Assembly: GCF_958298935.1 (NCBI RefSeq)
Contig: NC_084928.1
Location: forward strand, 17,577,501 to 17,641,500
Direction of reading: 5' to 3'
Length of the DNA stretch: 64,000 nucleotides
From: Phragmites australis
Taxonomy: Eukaryota; Streptophyta; Magnoliopsida; Poales; Poaceae
The notes beneath the pieces are model-generated. The model ran no database searches. It was given only the letters and a program-made list of their open reading frames with translations, and was not told the origin of the DNA. Below are positions 35,394 through 47,058 of this stretch, one piece after another. The position numbers and the translations under genes were made by a program. Position 1 is the stretch's first letter. Every line of letters starts with the position of its first letter.

Positions 35394-35599
35394 CCCGCGT
35401 GCATAGTCTCATCGCTGCCGTTTCAAAACGCAGCTAGAGCTCCCTCCGCCGGTTATAGCGAGGAGATGTTTTCCCTATGCCCCCTTGTTGTTGTATCGCT
35501 TTGCGGATGACCGGGGCGAAGATGGTAGGGCCAGCTGCGGAGGGTTTTGCAAGGTCAGATGATCAACCCATCGGCTGGCAGGTAGCCTACAATCTTTGG

Positions 35600-36980
35600 A
35601 CCGCTCCTTGGTAGCCCCCTCAATTGAGGCAAAGGCTGCCTACCTCTCGAGATATTCTTCTCAGAAGGTAGTGAGGGTCCAGCAGTTGTTGGTGTTGTGT
35701 CCACGTCCTGTGCCGTGTAGAGTGCACCAGGATTCCTCCTCGGAGAACCGATTCGGAGCGCGACCTCGCTTCGGGATGCCTCCGAGGCATCCTTGGCCGC
35801 GTCCCTTGCGGTGGTTTTGGTTTGGAGCCCCGCGGCTAGGGCTGATGCTGTTGATGTTTCAGCGTTGCCGCTGCCGCTCCCTTTGGGACCCGGAGGTATG
35901 AGCCTTCTCGGAGCCCCTCTTCGCTGGGAGAGAGGGGGCGTGTGGTGGTACCGCCTCCGAGGGTGACTTCTCGGTGTTGACACAGGAAGTATCGGAAGCA
36001 TGTGACCGCCTACGGCGGAGTTTCTCCTCCATTGCACGTGTGTATTCCTCGAATTTGCTCATGAGGACTTCCACCATGCGTATGGGACGTCGGTTCAGCC
36101 GACCGTATAGGGGGCCTTCGGCCAAGCCGTAGGTCGCAGAATCGATGACCGAAGAGGCTGATATACCCCTAATCTGGGCCTTAGTATGGGAGAACCTTCG
36201 TAAGTAATCCCGGAGTGTTTCGTCCAGCTCCTATCTGATAGTGAACAGGCTCCCAGAGGTTACTGGCACAACGAAGGTGCCTTGGAAGTTGTTGCGGAAT
36301 AGGTCTCAGAGTTGAGACCAGGCATGAATAGTGCCAGGGTCCAATGCCCAATTTCAGCATATGACCACCCCTTCTAAGGTGAGAGGAAAGCATTTAGCCA
36401 TGGTTGCCGGTCCGCCCCGTTAGCTTCTATGGCGAGAGCGTAGGACCGGACATACTCATCAGGGTCTGAATCGGCCCTGAACTTAGGAAGCTTTGGGGTC
36501 TGAATTGGCCCTGAACTTAGGAAGCTTTGGGGTCTGAATCGGCCCTGAACTTAGGAAGCTTTGGGGTCTGAAAGCCCTTTGGGAAGGGTGTCCTCTGTAG
36601 GTTAGCTTGCAGGGGGAGTCGTAGTCTTGCAGGGGATCCTCGTGACGTCAGCTCCGGGGCTTCGGAGGCCGAACGTGTGGGGCCCTGGCGTCTCAGGGTT
36701 CATCGGCCCGTAGAGCTTGGATCGGAACAGCACCGGTCGTCACTGGGGTCACGGCGGTCGTGCGGGTAGCCTGTTGCTCGACCCGTAGGGCCGTTTGTAG
36801 TGCCTCCATACGGGTCAGGAGTGCCGCCTGGTGTGATTGACGCTCGGATGGAGTGGTGTTTTTGATAGTGGCATTGGCTGCGGTCCCTATGGGTGTAGCA
36901 GGGACCCCATCCTGCTGCTGCTGTTGTTGCTGGGTCTCTGGGCTAGGGAGCCCCTCTGTGCTGACCACAACTTTGGTCAT
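35600..36980 (-). pseudogene. gag of the Tat element
   Basis: Begins at 36980 with MTKVVVSTEGLPSPE and a run of seven Gln coded by CTG/TTG on the + strand. The capsid core is read at about 36150-36400, with WSQLXDLFRNNFQGTF and ELDETLRDYLRRFS, followed by YGRLNRRPIRMVEVLM (36050-36110) and a degenerate zinc knuckle CTLHGTGRGHNTNNC near 35690-35735. Frameshifts lie near 36400 and 35900. A tripled 34-bp segment at 36465-36566 disrupts the N-terminal linker. It would form the particle and bind the element RNA. Confidence 0.7.
36465..36566 (-). repeat. 34-bp unit in three tandem copies within gag
   Basis: Unit starts TCTGAATCGGCCCTGAACTT on the + strand. Copies begin at 36465, 36499 and 36533 and are nearly identical (one C/T change in the second). 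34 is not a multiple of three, so each added copy shifts the frame. Confidence 0.9.
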
Positions 36981-37165
36981 GGCTAGGTCGGTGGTGGTTG
37001 TAAGGTCCTTGTTCCCCCCGGTTGTGTGGTCGTCGTCGGCGCGGCTTGTGCCTGGTCGACTGGACTGTCATACAGGTGTGACCAGGGGATCGATTATCGT
37101 TGTTGCGGCCTTGGTGGTCTTCTTCTTAGGTGGCATCCTACCTCTCTTAGCACTTCTGTGTTCGA

Positions 37166-37185
37166 GTCCCTATGGACGGCGCCAC
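37166..37185 (-). other. Primer binding site of the Tat element
   Basis: On the - strand TGGCGCCGTCCATAGGGAC starts one base after the 5' LTR. TGGCGCCG openings are typical of Tat and Athila PBSs and differ from the iMet type used elsewhere in this window. Confidence 0.7.
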
Positions 37186-37872
37186 TGTTGGAGCAAGACT
37201 TCGTCTTTCCGTAGCAAATGCGGTGAGAGTTTCTTTTAAGGAGGAGACTCAAGTTTGGAGACGAAGTTTAAAAGGAAAGAACACCATAAATATATTGATA
37301 GTAAAAATATGGATAGAGCTAGGGGGAGTATCACAGGAAGACTTGTAATTTTGCTCCTCCGTGCTGTGTTGAGCGTGTCGTCCTACTTGGATAACTACTT
37401 TTTACCCTACATAGAAGATAAATATCTACCATGGTAACTATTGGGGTGCCTGTACCCAGAGGGGTGAGATGGTCGCCAATTGCGGCCCGACGCCGTGATG
37501 TCAGGGGTGTCAGGATAACCTCCATTGTACCGAGGTGTCAGGACGGCGCCCACTAGCCTAGGTAATTAATGCTGGTCACTTCCTTGTAGGCAAAGGATGA
37601 CCGGCGTTCCTCTCCTAGCCGATCTTTCTTGAGGCCTGATGGCCTACCTCGTAGCCTTTGGGAAGCCTACCCGAGCCCCGGAGATGGGGGCTCCGGGGGG
37701 AGGCATGGCTTCGAGAGAAAGAAGGCTCAGGATGCATGGCTCCGGGAGATGGAGGCTTCAGGAGGCATGACTCCGGGAGATGGAGGTTGCAGGAGTCATG
37801 GCTCTGGGAAGTGGTTACTCCAAAGCCCGGAAGTCAGAAGGCGCCCGTTAGGGGTCCTTAACAACCCCAACA
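37186..37872 (-). repeat. 5' LTR of the Tat element
   Basis: 687 bases, starting TGTTGGGGTTG and ending TGCTCCAACA on the - strand. Shares its length with 25701-26529 except for a missing ~140-base part, so one LTR has suffered a deletion. Confidence 0.85.
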
Positions 37873-37877
37873 CACAT

Positions 37878-38519
37878 GAAGCATCAAGACAACCATATTA
37901 GATCACATTTTAGCACAAGAAACTTGATTATTCAAGATTATTCAATTTGCATAATTTATCAATTATTTCACAAGATCAAATCAAGTAATGCCTTTGTGAC
38001 ACAAGGAATAAATGTTCCCTTAAGGTTCTATAATGATCTAAACACTTGACAAATAAAGAAAACATAGTGCAATGTTCGTAATCTTGAACCAAGAAGCATA
38101 GAGCAAGATATTAATCAAACTAGCCTTAACACAAGCATTGACTAAGCCAAAGCAATTACGAACATAGTGATCAAGAATGTAGTATTTCATAGTCTATATG
38201 ATTCATAAAATTGCCAAATTTCATCTTTAGAAAAACTAACTTGCTTGAAATGTTTCATGTCAAAGCATCAAGAGAAGGCTAGGATTAAAAGCTTGCTCTG
38301 CACAACTACTCAACATAGTCCAAATTCAAGTCTAGCAACAGAAAATGCTAAAGACATATAAGTCAAAGCTCAACTACTATAATTATCTTACATGGTGCTA
38401 TGCAATGCAAATACAACAAAAGTAATGTAGAGTATGTACAAAGGAAACTCCTATTGATAAACAGATAGGCTATGCTAGCCTAAAACAAAAAAATTCTACC
38501 ACATTCACTCGGGAAACCA
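37878..38519 (-). mobile_element. Internal remnant of the SIRE-like copia (right part)
   Basis: AT-rich, noncoding continuation of 24952-25700 on the far side of the Tat insertion, as shown by the shared CACAT duplication. It ends where the Angela-like LTR begins at 38520. No gag or pol is readable, so the older element is largely lost. Confidence 0.5.
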
Positions 38520-40170
38520 TGCTAGGTAGCAGAACATAGATAATTAACACTCGACGTGGAGTGCAGCGAAAGAAGAGTTGGAGTAGACAGATCCAACGTC
38601 GTGCGCGTGACTGAATAGCTCCAAGCAAGTGCATTGCTGTCCTCAACTAGCTCTGAGAACCAGTTGTGCTCCTCGACCAGCTCCATGCAACAGTCGCGCT
38701 CCTCGACCAATTCCTCGACTAGCCACTACGCTGGTCTGTAGTGTCCTCGACTAGCAACAATTGGTCACGTCATCCTCTATGACCGGTACAGAGTGGTCAT
38801 ATCATCCTCCACAACTAGACGAGCAGGTATGTCGACCAGCCAAGTAGATTCTCAACCAACCAGGTAGCAATGTCGTGATCTTAACGCTGAAGAGATCAAT
38901 GTCGCAATAGCAGTAGCGCCTCTACAGTATCCACACATACTGGCTAGGATTGCTGTGCACCGATGGGCTAGCACTGCAGCACGGCTAGAGTTTTGGGAGA
39001 TCGTGTGGAGGGCTACGGCTAGGGTTTCCAAGTGGATCAACTTACTGCGCCGCAATAACAGCAGCGCCTCTACAGTATCAACACGTATTGGGTAGGATTA
39101 TTGTGCGCCGATGTGCTAGCACCGCACGTGCGGCTAGGGTTTTGGGAGATCATGTGGAGGGCTGCGGCTAGGGTTTTGGAGTGGATCAACCTTTTACGCC
39201 CCTTCCCATGCCTCTTTATATATAGAGCTCGCTAATAAGCTCCCACGTTGAAAGCCCTTTAGGACTGTAACTACTCATGGATCACAATCCAATTAAACCC
39301 ATATATGAATCTAATCCGTATGTTTTGTTCCAACTCATTAAGTGTGTGATCCGCTAGGTTCATGTATAAACGGCTATGACCTGGAAATACTTTCCAAACC
39401 GAAATCAATAGCGATCTCTAGTAGGACATGTTGACTACCGAGTATACACAAAGATCATATCAACTGAACCTTGATATACACATGCACCGATCCTTCTGCC
39501 TCACGATACCAGTCAAGATCAAGGTAAGATATGTACCACCCTTGTTATAGCTCGACCATTCACTCGATCATGTAGTGATTCATCATGATTAACTCTTTAA
39601 TCATATATTGGCATGGCCATGTGTTTTCTCAATCCAACTACTTCGAGGGTTTCAGAGATATCTCTCCCATTACCAAGGAGGGGCAAATTCCATCTTGATC
39701 ACTCACACCCTACAACCTATTTTCATGACAAACCCGAAAACTATTTTATGAATTCCCAGCTATGGAGTAGCATTTGGAAGACCCAAAGTATGCTGCACAT
39801 TCTGGGATAAAAATTGATCGCATATAAAAAAATAACAATCCTAGTATTATCTCAAGGAGGGTCAATGCAACATCATGTTCTCTAACATAAATATCTATAT
39901 TATTGATTCGGTATCTCTATATCTATGATCAGTGAAATATGATCATCAATCAATGCATGTGTTGGTCTTATGAATCATCACAATGATATGTGACCAGGGA
40001 TCAATTTAGAATAGCATCATGATACAAACAAAGAGTTACATGAACAAGTCATATATTTACTAATCAATGTACATGATAGTCGTTCTTGGAATAACACATT
40101 ATTTAGAAGTGTATAAACATAGACATGATACAGTCATCTCTATAATTGTCTCTAGGTCATATCACTTTCA
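38520..40170 (-). repeat. 3' LTR of an Angela/BARE-like Ty1/copia element
   Basis: On the - strand begins TGAAAGTGATATGACC right after the purine tract GTGCAAGTGGGAGAT (40171-40185) and ends CTGCTACCTAGCA. 1651 bases, near the usual length for this group. A TATA box CTATATATAAAG lies on the - strand at 39215-39226. A near-duplicate stretch of about 120 bases (CGCCTCTACAGTAT... GGCTAGGGTTT) occurs at 38917-39033 and 39064-39178. Confidence 0.7.
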
Positions 40171-40185
40171 ATCTCCCACTTGCAC

Positions 40186-42494
40186 TAGAGTCAATCATAT
40201 AAGTATCTAGTACCCATATCTCTAAAGTGCGCCTCATGCTTGGGCCATTGGGCTATTGCACCTTGCATATCTTCATGTCACCTTGATCTAAAATCTCTCG
40301 AATGAAGTGATAGTGCTGCAGTAATGCTTAGACTTCTGGTGTGATCTAGGTTCCTTAGCCTATGCAATAGCTCCACTATTATCACAATAGAGATTCATTG
40401 GACTATAAGCACTAGGTACTACACCTAACTCAGAAACAAATTTTCTGATCCAAACAGCCTCCATTATAGAGCTGCAATATACTTGGCCTCCATCGTAGAA
40501 TCGACCACCATTTCTTGCTTGGAACTCTTCCAACTCACTACTCCTCCATTTAGGAAAAACAAAAAAACCAGATTGCGATCTCGAATCGTCTTTGTCGGTT
40601 TGGAAGCTAGCATTTACAACGAGCTCCTCATCACCTCCATAGACTCAGAACATATCCATAGTTCTTCTCAAGTACTGGAGAATATTCTTTATTGTTACCC
40701 AGTGACCTTCACCCGAGTTTGATTGGTATCTACTTGCAATACTCAGAGCATATGAAACATCTAGGCGTGTACAAAGCATGTCATACATGACATGATAGAG
40801 GAAGCATATGGGATCACACTCATCCTCTCGAGCTCATCAGTTGTCGAAGGATACTGACTCTTGTTGAGAGTGATGCCATGTGACATTGATATGAAAACTT
40901 TCTTGGAATCCTGCATATTGAACCTTTTCAATACCTTGTCGATGTACGTACTCTGGCTTAATCCGATCAGCCTTCTCAACCTATCTCTATAGATCTTTAT
41001 GCCCAATTTGTATGTTGCCTCTACTAGATCTTTCATCGAGAATCTCTTTTGCAACAAAGATTTGATAGCATCAAGCATTGGAATGTCATTTTTGATCAAC
41101 AATATGTCATCTACATACAAGATTAGAAACACAAATACACTCCCACTAGCCTTTTTATAAACACAAGGCTCTTCTTCATTTTGATAAAACCAAACCCTTT
41201 GACCACTTTATCGAAACAAAGATTCCAACTCCAAGAAGCTTGCTTTAGACCATAGATGTGCTTTTGCAGCTGGCAAATCTTTCCAGTATTTTTCGAATCG
41301 ACAAAATCTTCAGGCTGTGTCATGTGCACATCCTCACTTAGGTTTCCACTAAGGAAAGCCGTTTTGACATCCATTTGCCATATCTCATAGTCATAATGTA
41401 CGGCAATTGCTAGGATGTTCCGGATAGAATTTAGCATTGCGACAAGCGAAAATGTTTTATCATAATCAACACCTTGAATTTGCCTGAAACCTTTCACCAC
41501 CAATCGTTCCTTATAGATGTGAACATTTCCATCAACATCTATCGATGTCTTAAAACCCCATTTACACTCAATAGTTTTAACACCATTGGGTGGATCAACG
41601 AAGTTCCAAACTTGGTTATCATGCATGGATTCTATCTTCGATCTCATGGTTCCAAACCATCTCTTATAGTCTGGTCTCACCATTGCTTTTGAGTAGGTCT
41701 TAGGTTTATCATTGTCCAACAATAATATGCCGCACTGCTCCGTGGTTAGGAACATAAACCTCTCAGGTCCACGACAGATCCTTTCCGACCTACGTGGGAC
41801 TGGTGTCTTCACAACAGATTATGCAATATTTTGCATATCCAGTTGTGGTTCAGTTGGAGCCAAAATGCTTTCCGATGGTTCTTGAATCTCTTCGAGTTGC
41901 ACCATGCTCCCACCAACATTCATGGAGAGAAACTCTATCTCTAGAAAAACACCGTTCCGGGCGATAAAAACTTTACCTTCTTCCTGGTTATAGAAGTAAT
42001 ATCCTTTGGTTTCCCTTGGATACCCCCACAGAAAACACTTATCGGATTTGTGAGTGAACTTATTAAACGTCAAACATTTTACATAGGCCTCACAACCCTA
42101 GATCTTAAGGAAGCAACATGGGATGCTTCTCGATCCATATCTCATGTGGTATCTTTTTTGCAGCTTTAGATGGAACCCTGTTTAAAGTGAACACAACAGT
42201 TTCTAAAGAGTATCCCTAGAAGGATAATGAAAGATCAGATTGGCTCATCATTGACCGAACCATGTCAAGCAAAGTCCGGTTCTTCTGTTTAGGCACCCTA
42301 TTCCATTGAGGCATACCCGACGGAGTCAACAGTGGAACTTGCACATTGATTTAGATAATTACAGAATTCATGGCTCAAATATGCACCTCCACAATCAGGT
42401 CATAGAAATTTAATTATCTTGCCGAGTTAATTTGTACTTCATTATGAAACTACTTAAACTTTTTAAAGGACTCAGACTTGTGCCTCATTAGGTA
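40186..42494 (-). pseudogene. Copia polyprotein (integrase end, RT, RNase H), truncated
   Basis: On the - strand from 42494: the end of the integrase core (DMVRSMMSQSDLSLSF near 42235-42285; NRVPSKAAKKIPHEIW near 42135-42180), linker with KSDKCFLWGYPRETKGYYFY (42000-42060), RT start YKRWFGTMRSKIESMHDNQVW, WGFKTSIDVDGNVHIYKERL, QMDVKTAFLSGNLSEDVHM (near 41330-41385), intact YVDD in FLILYVDDILLI (about 41097-41129), LGIKIYRDRLRRLIGLSQST, and RNase H with KYHFIREILDQGDMKI near 40265-40310. A frame change near 41123 and scattered stops break it. Gag, protease and the integrase N-terminus are missing. The block order is copia type. Confidence 0.85.
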
Positions 42495-44811
42495 TTATAT
42501 ACTCCAAGACTGAAGAAGAACATTCTGAGCACCTCCGTGTTGTTCTTGGCCGACTCCGAGATCACCAACTCTATGCCAAGTTCAGCAAATGCGAGTTTTG
42601 GCTCAAGGAGGTTGCTTTCCAAGGTCATGTCTTGTCAGAGAACGGTGTTGCAGTTGACCCGAGCAAGGTGCAGGATGTGCTCAACTGGGTTCAGCCCAAG
42701 AATGTCATTGATATTCGGAGTTTTCTCGGACTCACAGGTTATTAGCACCGGTTCATTGAGAATTTTTCCAGAATTGCCAAGCCAATGACTGAGATGTTAA
42801 AGCAAGGCAACATGTTTGAGTGGTCAAGTGAATGTGAGTCAGCTTTCCAAACCTTGAAGACGCTGCTCGCGACTGCTCCCGTTCTTGCTCAGCCTGATGT
42901 GGGCAAGAGCTTTGACGTCTATTGCGATGCTTCTCGCATGGGCCTCGAATGTGTCCTTATGCAAGAGGGCAGAGTTGTCGCTTATGCCTCCCGCCAGTTG
43001 AAGCGCCACGAGGAGAATTACCCGACACACGGCTTAGAGCTTACCGCAGTTGTGCATGCTCTGAAGATCTGGTGCCATTACCTAATTGGCAACTTGTGCC
43101 GTATCTACACGGATTACAAAAGTCTCAAATATATCTTCACCCAGGCGGATTTAAATATGAGGCAGCGAAGGTGGCTCGAGTTGATCAAAGACTATGAGTT
43201 GGAAGTTCATTATCACCCCAGTAAGGCGAATGTGGTCGCCGATGCTTTGAGCCAAAGGGCTCATTGTCATTGTCTTAGAGTCGAGCCCGAGAATGCCACA
43301 CTTTGTGATGATTTCCGCCGGCTTGGACTTGAAATGGTTTCGGATGGTTTTCTCACCAATCTAGATATCAGATTCACTCTCCTGGATGATATCAAGGCAG
43401 CTCAAAAGAGTGATAAGGGCATGGCCAGAATCCGGGAGAAAATGAAGATCGGTAAGGCCGTGTGGTTTTCTGAAGATGACCAGGGTATTCTGTTGTTCGA
43501 GAACTGTTTAGTGGGTCCGAAGGTTGAGGCACTAAGGAAGAAGATATTGGATGAGGCTCATGACTCGTTGCTATCCATTCATCCAGGGAGCACGAAAATG
43601 TATCAAGACCTCAAGCCACGGTTTAGGTGGACTCGCATGAAGCGAGAAATCACTCGATATGTTGCTGAGTGTGATGTTTGTAGAGTGAATGCTGAGCATC
43701 TCAAGCCAGCCGGTACACTTGAACCTTTACCTATTCCCTCCTATAAGTGGGAGGAGATCGGTATGGATTTCATTACTGCATTGCCGAAGATCTCGCATGG
43801 CTATGACTCAATTTGGGTGATTATGGATCGGTTGACGAAGTCCGCTCACTTCTTGCCCGCCAAGACCACATTTTCAACCAAGCAATATGCAGAGCTATAC
43901 CTCACTCGGATTATTTGCCTCCACGAGATTCTGAAGAAGGTCATTTCTGATCGAGGCACTCAGTTCACTTCTCATTTCTGGAGGAGCCTAATGAAGCTAT
44001 GGAGACCGAGCTCTTCCATAGCATTGTGTATCATCCTCAAACCAACGGTCAAACTGAGAGGGTGAATCAGATTCTGGAGGACATGCTCTAGGCTTGTGTT
44101 CTCACTTATGAGAAGAGGTGGGACATTTTCTTGCCATTTGCCGAGTTCTCATATAACAATAGCTTCCAAACGAGCATTGAAATGTTGCCATTTGAAGCTC
44201 TATATAGCTGACGATGTCGAACGCCGTTGAATTGGTCCGAATCCTACGAAAAGGCTTTTCTAGGCCCGAATTTGGTCAAAGAGGCCGAAGAGCATGTTCT
44301 AGCTAATCGAAAGTGTCTTCTTACGGCACAATCATGACAGAAGAGCTATGCGGATCGTCGCCGCCGAGACCTCGAGTTCGCAATTGGAGATTATGTGTAT
44401 CTCAAGGTTTCACCTCTCGAAGGCGTCCGACATTTCCATGTTCGAGGCAAGCTAGCGCCTCGCTATGTGGAGCCTTTCCAAATTGTTGGCCGGCATGGAG
44501 AGGTGGCCTATCAATTGGACTTGCCTCCGTCCCTCTCTGCCGTTCACAATATCTTCCATGTGTCGCAGCTGAAGAAGTGCCTTCGAGTCCCAACCGATGT
44601 CACTGATGCGGCAGTTCAAGAGTTGCAGCCGGATCTCTCTTATTACGAGCATCCAATTCGCATCCTTGATGAAGCGGAACGCAAGACTCGACGTCACTCA
44701 ACTAAGTTCCTTAAGGTTCAATGGAGTAATCACTCCGAAGATGAGGCGACGTGGGAGCGTGAAGGTCGGTTTCATGCCAATTATTCGGAGTTTTTCCCCA
44801 CCCTGTGAGTA
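42495..44811 (+). pseudogene. Gypsy chromodomain element: RT end, RNase H, integrase, chromodomain
   Basis: Starts abruptly just after the RT catalytic box: [20 protein letters not shown], then FLGLTGY and a stop near 42745. The 426-codon frame 42785-44065 holds RNase H (FDVYCDASRMGLECVLMQEG; YTDYKSLKYIFTQADLNMRQ), the HHCC zinc region (about 43557-43682) and the integrase core, with Asp in GMDFITALP and SDRGTQF. After a frameshift come YHPQTNGQTERVNQILEDML, a stop, and at 44395-44808 VYLKVSPLEG, FHVSQLKKC and a chromodomain (RRHSTKFLKVQWSNHSEDEA, about 44690-44750). Chromodomains bind modified histone H3 and steer insertion. The type is Tekay/Del-like. Confidence 0.85.
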
Positions 44812-44913
44812 ATGCATTGTTCCATTTCTCACAGCATGGTATCTTCTCACAGAATAGTTCCTGGAGTCACCGTACTCTTACCCGACTCGTTCCGAATCTC
44901 GAGACGAGATTCT

Positions 44914-47058
44914 TTTAAGGGGGGAGGTTTGTGACGTCCCAAATTCTGTAATTACGTAATTAAGCTTAATCATTTGTCATTAGCGTCGTAATTAAATTTG
45001 AGGTAAAATATTTTGGCACACTAGAGCACTTCTTTTTGAGTCAATTGGATAAGAGAAAGAAATTTGGGACAGAAAAAAATAGAATTCGTAGTTAAAATGG
45101 ACCATTTTTCCCAAACACGTGGGCCCCACATGTGGCCCCACCATCCCAACCACCAAAAGGGGTAGCACCACCTGCTCCCTCTCTCTCCTCCCTCACTCCC
45201 CACGCCTCCCATCCAGCAGCTGCTGCTGCTGCCTCTCTCTCACTCTCCCTCATGCTCTCTCTTTCTCCTCAGATTTCTCTCTCTAGGAGCAAGATCAAGG
45301 TACGCATGTGATACTCCTGCGATTCTTAGCTCATAAGCTATCCATCCATCCAATTTGTTTTCATTTTCCCAAAGGATTCAACCCAATTTTGGTGTCTTTT
45401 GGTGTTTAGGCTTAAAACGTGAGGAACATCGGATTTCTTTGTCTCCCCGGCGATTTCCTTCATTTCCTCTATCACCTGAGCAGCAAGGCAAGCAACTAAG
45501 CATATTGCACCTTTGTTCAATTGAATGAGGTCTAAAATTGATGAACTATGCTTATGTATGTTTGCATGTGTAGAGTCAAGATCCGGTACAAATGGGTAGA
45601 TCCTATGTTGAATGCATTACTTGTTCTTTGAATTGTTGTTCATCCTTTCCTTGTCACCTTGAGTATGTTATTGGTGTCTAGATTACAAGTTAAATCGAAA
45701 TACTTAGCAATGCATAGGTCATTCGGTAGAAGTCGAGCGGTGAATTGTTTCATCGTTCGGGAGCATAGGCGTTACTACTTTCGTAATGATCACAATGTTG
45801 GATATGGGCTGATGATGGTTGTATGAGTGGTGAGTATGAGACGAGATGTGGGCGGTGCTTGGAGGTGTTTATCTTGCCCGGATGTGGAGCTCCCCTGGGT
45901 AGGTTGGAAGAGGAAACCGGACACTGTAGACCGCTTGCGTCATTTAAGCACCGATCGTCGGTGTAGTCGGCTTTAGCACTTACCGTACTCACCACATGTC
46001 GATCTAGTGGTAAGGTGAGCCGAATACCTTTGTAGCTGTAGTCATTTGGGGCCTAAACATGGACGGTATGAGCGGGTGGGCTTGTAGTGGTACTAGTTTG
46101 CTCCAGGAGTAGTTCTAATACCGTCGCGTCGAGCGATGCATGTTTCAAATGATCGGGGCTTATTGGGAAAGGCTGATACAAGTACCCCCTTGTGTAGACT
46201 TTAGCAGGTGGCGCAAGCAGTATGGTCCTCGTGTCGTGTGGGTCCAGGAGTATCCCCCTACAGGGTGTAAAAATATTTCAAAATGCTGCGCTCTTGGTCA
46301 TGAGCATGCTTCTATCCATCTGCATTGGTTGTAGAGTTTTCGCTTGTGGTTGATGGTTGGATATGTGGGAGATGGTTGAGTTGGTCTTTGTTACATTTAT
46401 GTTCATAATGGTTCCAATTATTTATGTTCAATTGGTTATGACAGGGTAGAGTTATGTTGTTGTTGGCTTAGTTAATTGCTCACACATATCTTTCAAGGTT
46501 GCTAACCGCTTATGTTTAACTTAACCATGTAGATTTTCCTTGCTAATGACTTAATGCATAATCCTTGGAGTCGAGCTATGTATATGTGCTCTATATGGTT
46601 AAGTCTTGCAAGTACTTTCATACTCATGCCTACGTTTTCAGGTGCTGCTAGTGAGGAAGAGTCGGTGTTTGGCTACTTCGTGCCTACCGTTCTGGGTGGC
46701 GGGCAAGAGTAGTTCATCCTACTCACGGAGGTTGTGCTTTTGGGGTGGAGCATAAGGGCATGTGGCTCCACTCTCTTTTCTTGTATATGTTTAGGCTTCC
46801 GCTGCGTAGATATTGTTGTCTTTTGATGTAAATTATTGGAAATAGTTGCATGTTAAAGACTTGTTATATAAATGTTAATTACTTACTCTTTCTTAAGCTA
46901 TGTTGTGATGCTAAATGTTGGAAGGCATGTGTTCTGATCTTGGGCACAAAACACATGCCGGGACTACCGGGATGATATTTTGGTTAATTATCGAGGTTGT
47001 GATTATGAATAATGATCCTCCTAGTGATTAATTAGAATATTGTTTGAACGGTTCCTCA
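44914..47058 (+). repeat. Purine tract and 3' LTR of the chromodomain gypsy element
   Basis: The purine tract TTAAGGGGGGAGG (about 44914-44927) is followed by the LTR start TGTGACGTCCCAAATTC at 44930. The end is uncertain; TTCCTCA at 47058 would give 2129 bases. A part-match to 46460-46830 occurs at 62580-62970. It contains a pyrimidine-rich CTCTCT region at 45175-45285 and no coding sequence I can support. Confidence 0.6.

Larger units (their letters stand above)
25701..37872 (-). mobile_element. Complete Tat-lineage Ty3/gypsy element with an antisense ORF
   Basis: 12.2 kb flanked by an exact duplication CACAT (25696-25700 and 37873-37877). The LTRs lie at 25701-26529 and 37186-37872. Read on the - strand: 5' LTR, PBS starting TGGCGCCG, gag, protease, RT, RNase H, integrase, a ~48-bp repeat array, a long region whose coding strand is the opposite one, purine tract and 3' LTR. 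This layout, including an additional ORF between pol and the 3' LTR, is known for the Tat lineage. Pol is full of stops and carries changed catalytic residues. A second LTR of this family is at 62974. Confidence 0.85.

Noticed and set aside
44402..44697. Reverse frames of 63-81 codons
   Set aside because: Shadow of the integrase C-terminus and chromodomain on the + strand.
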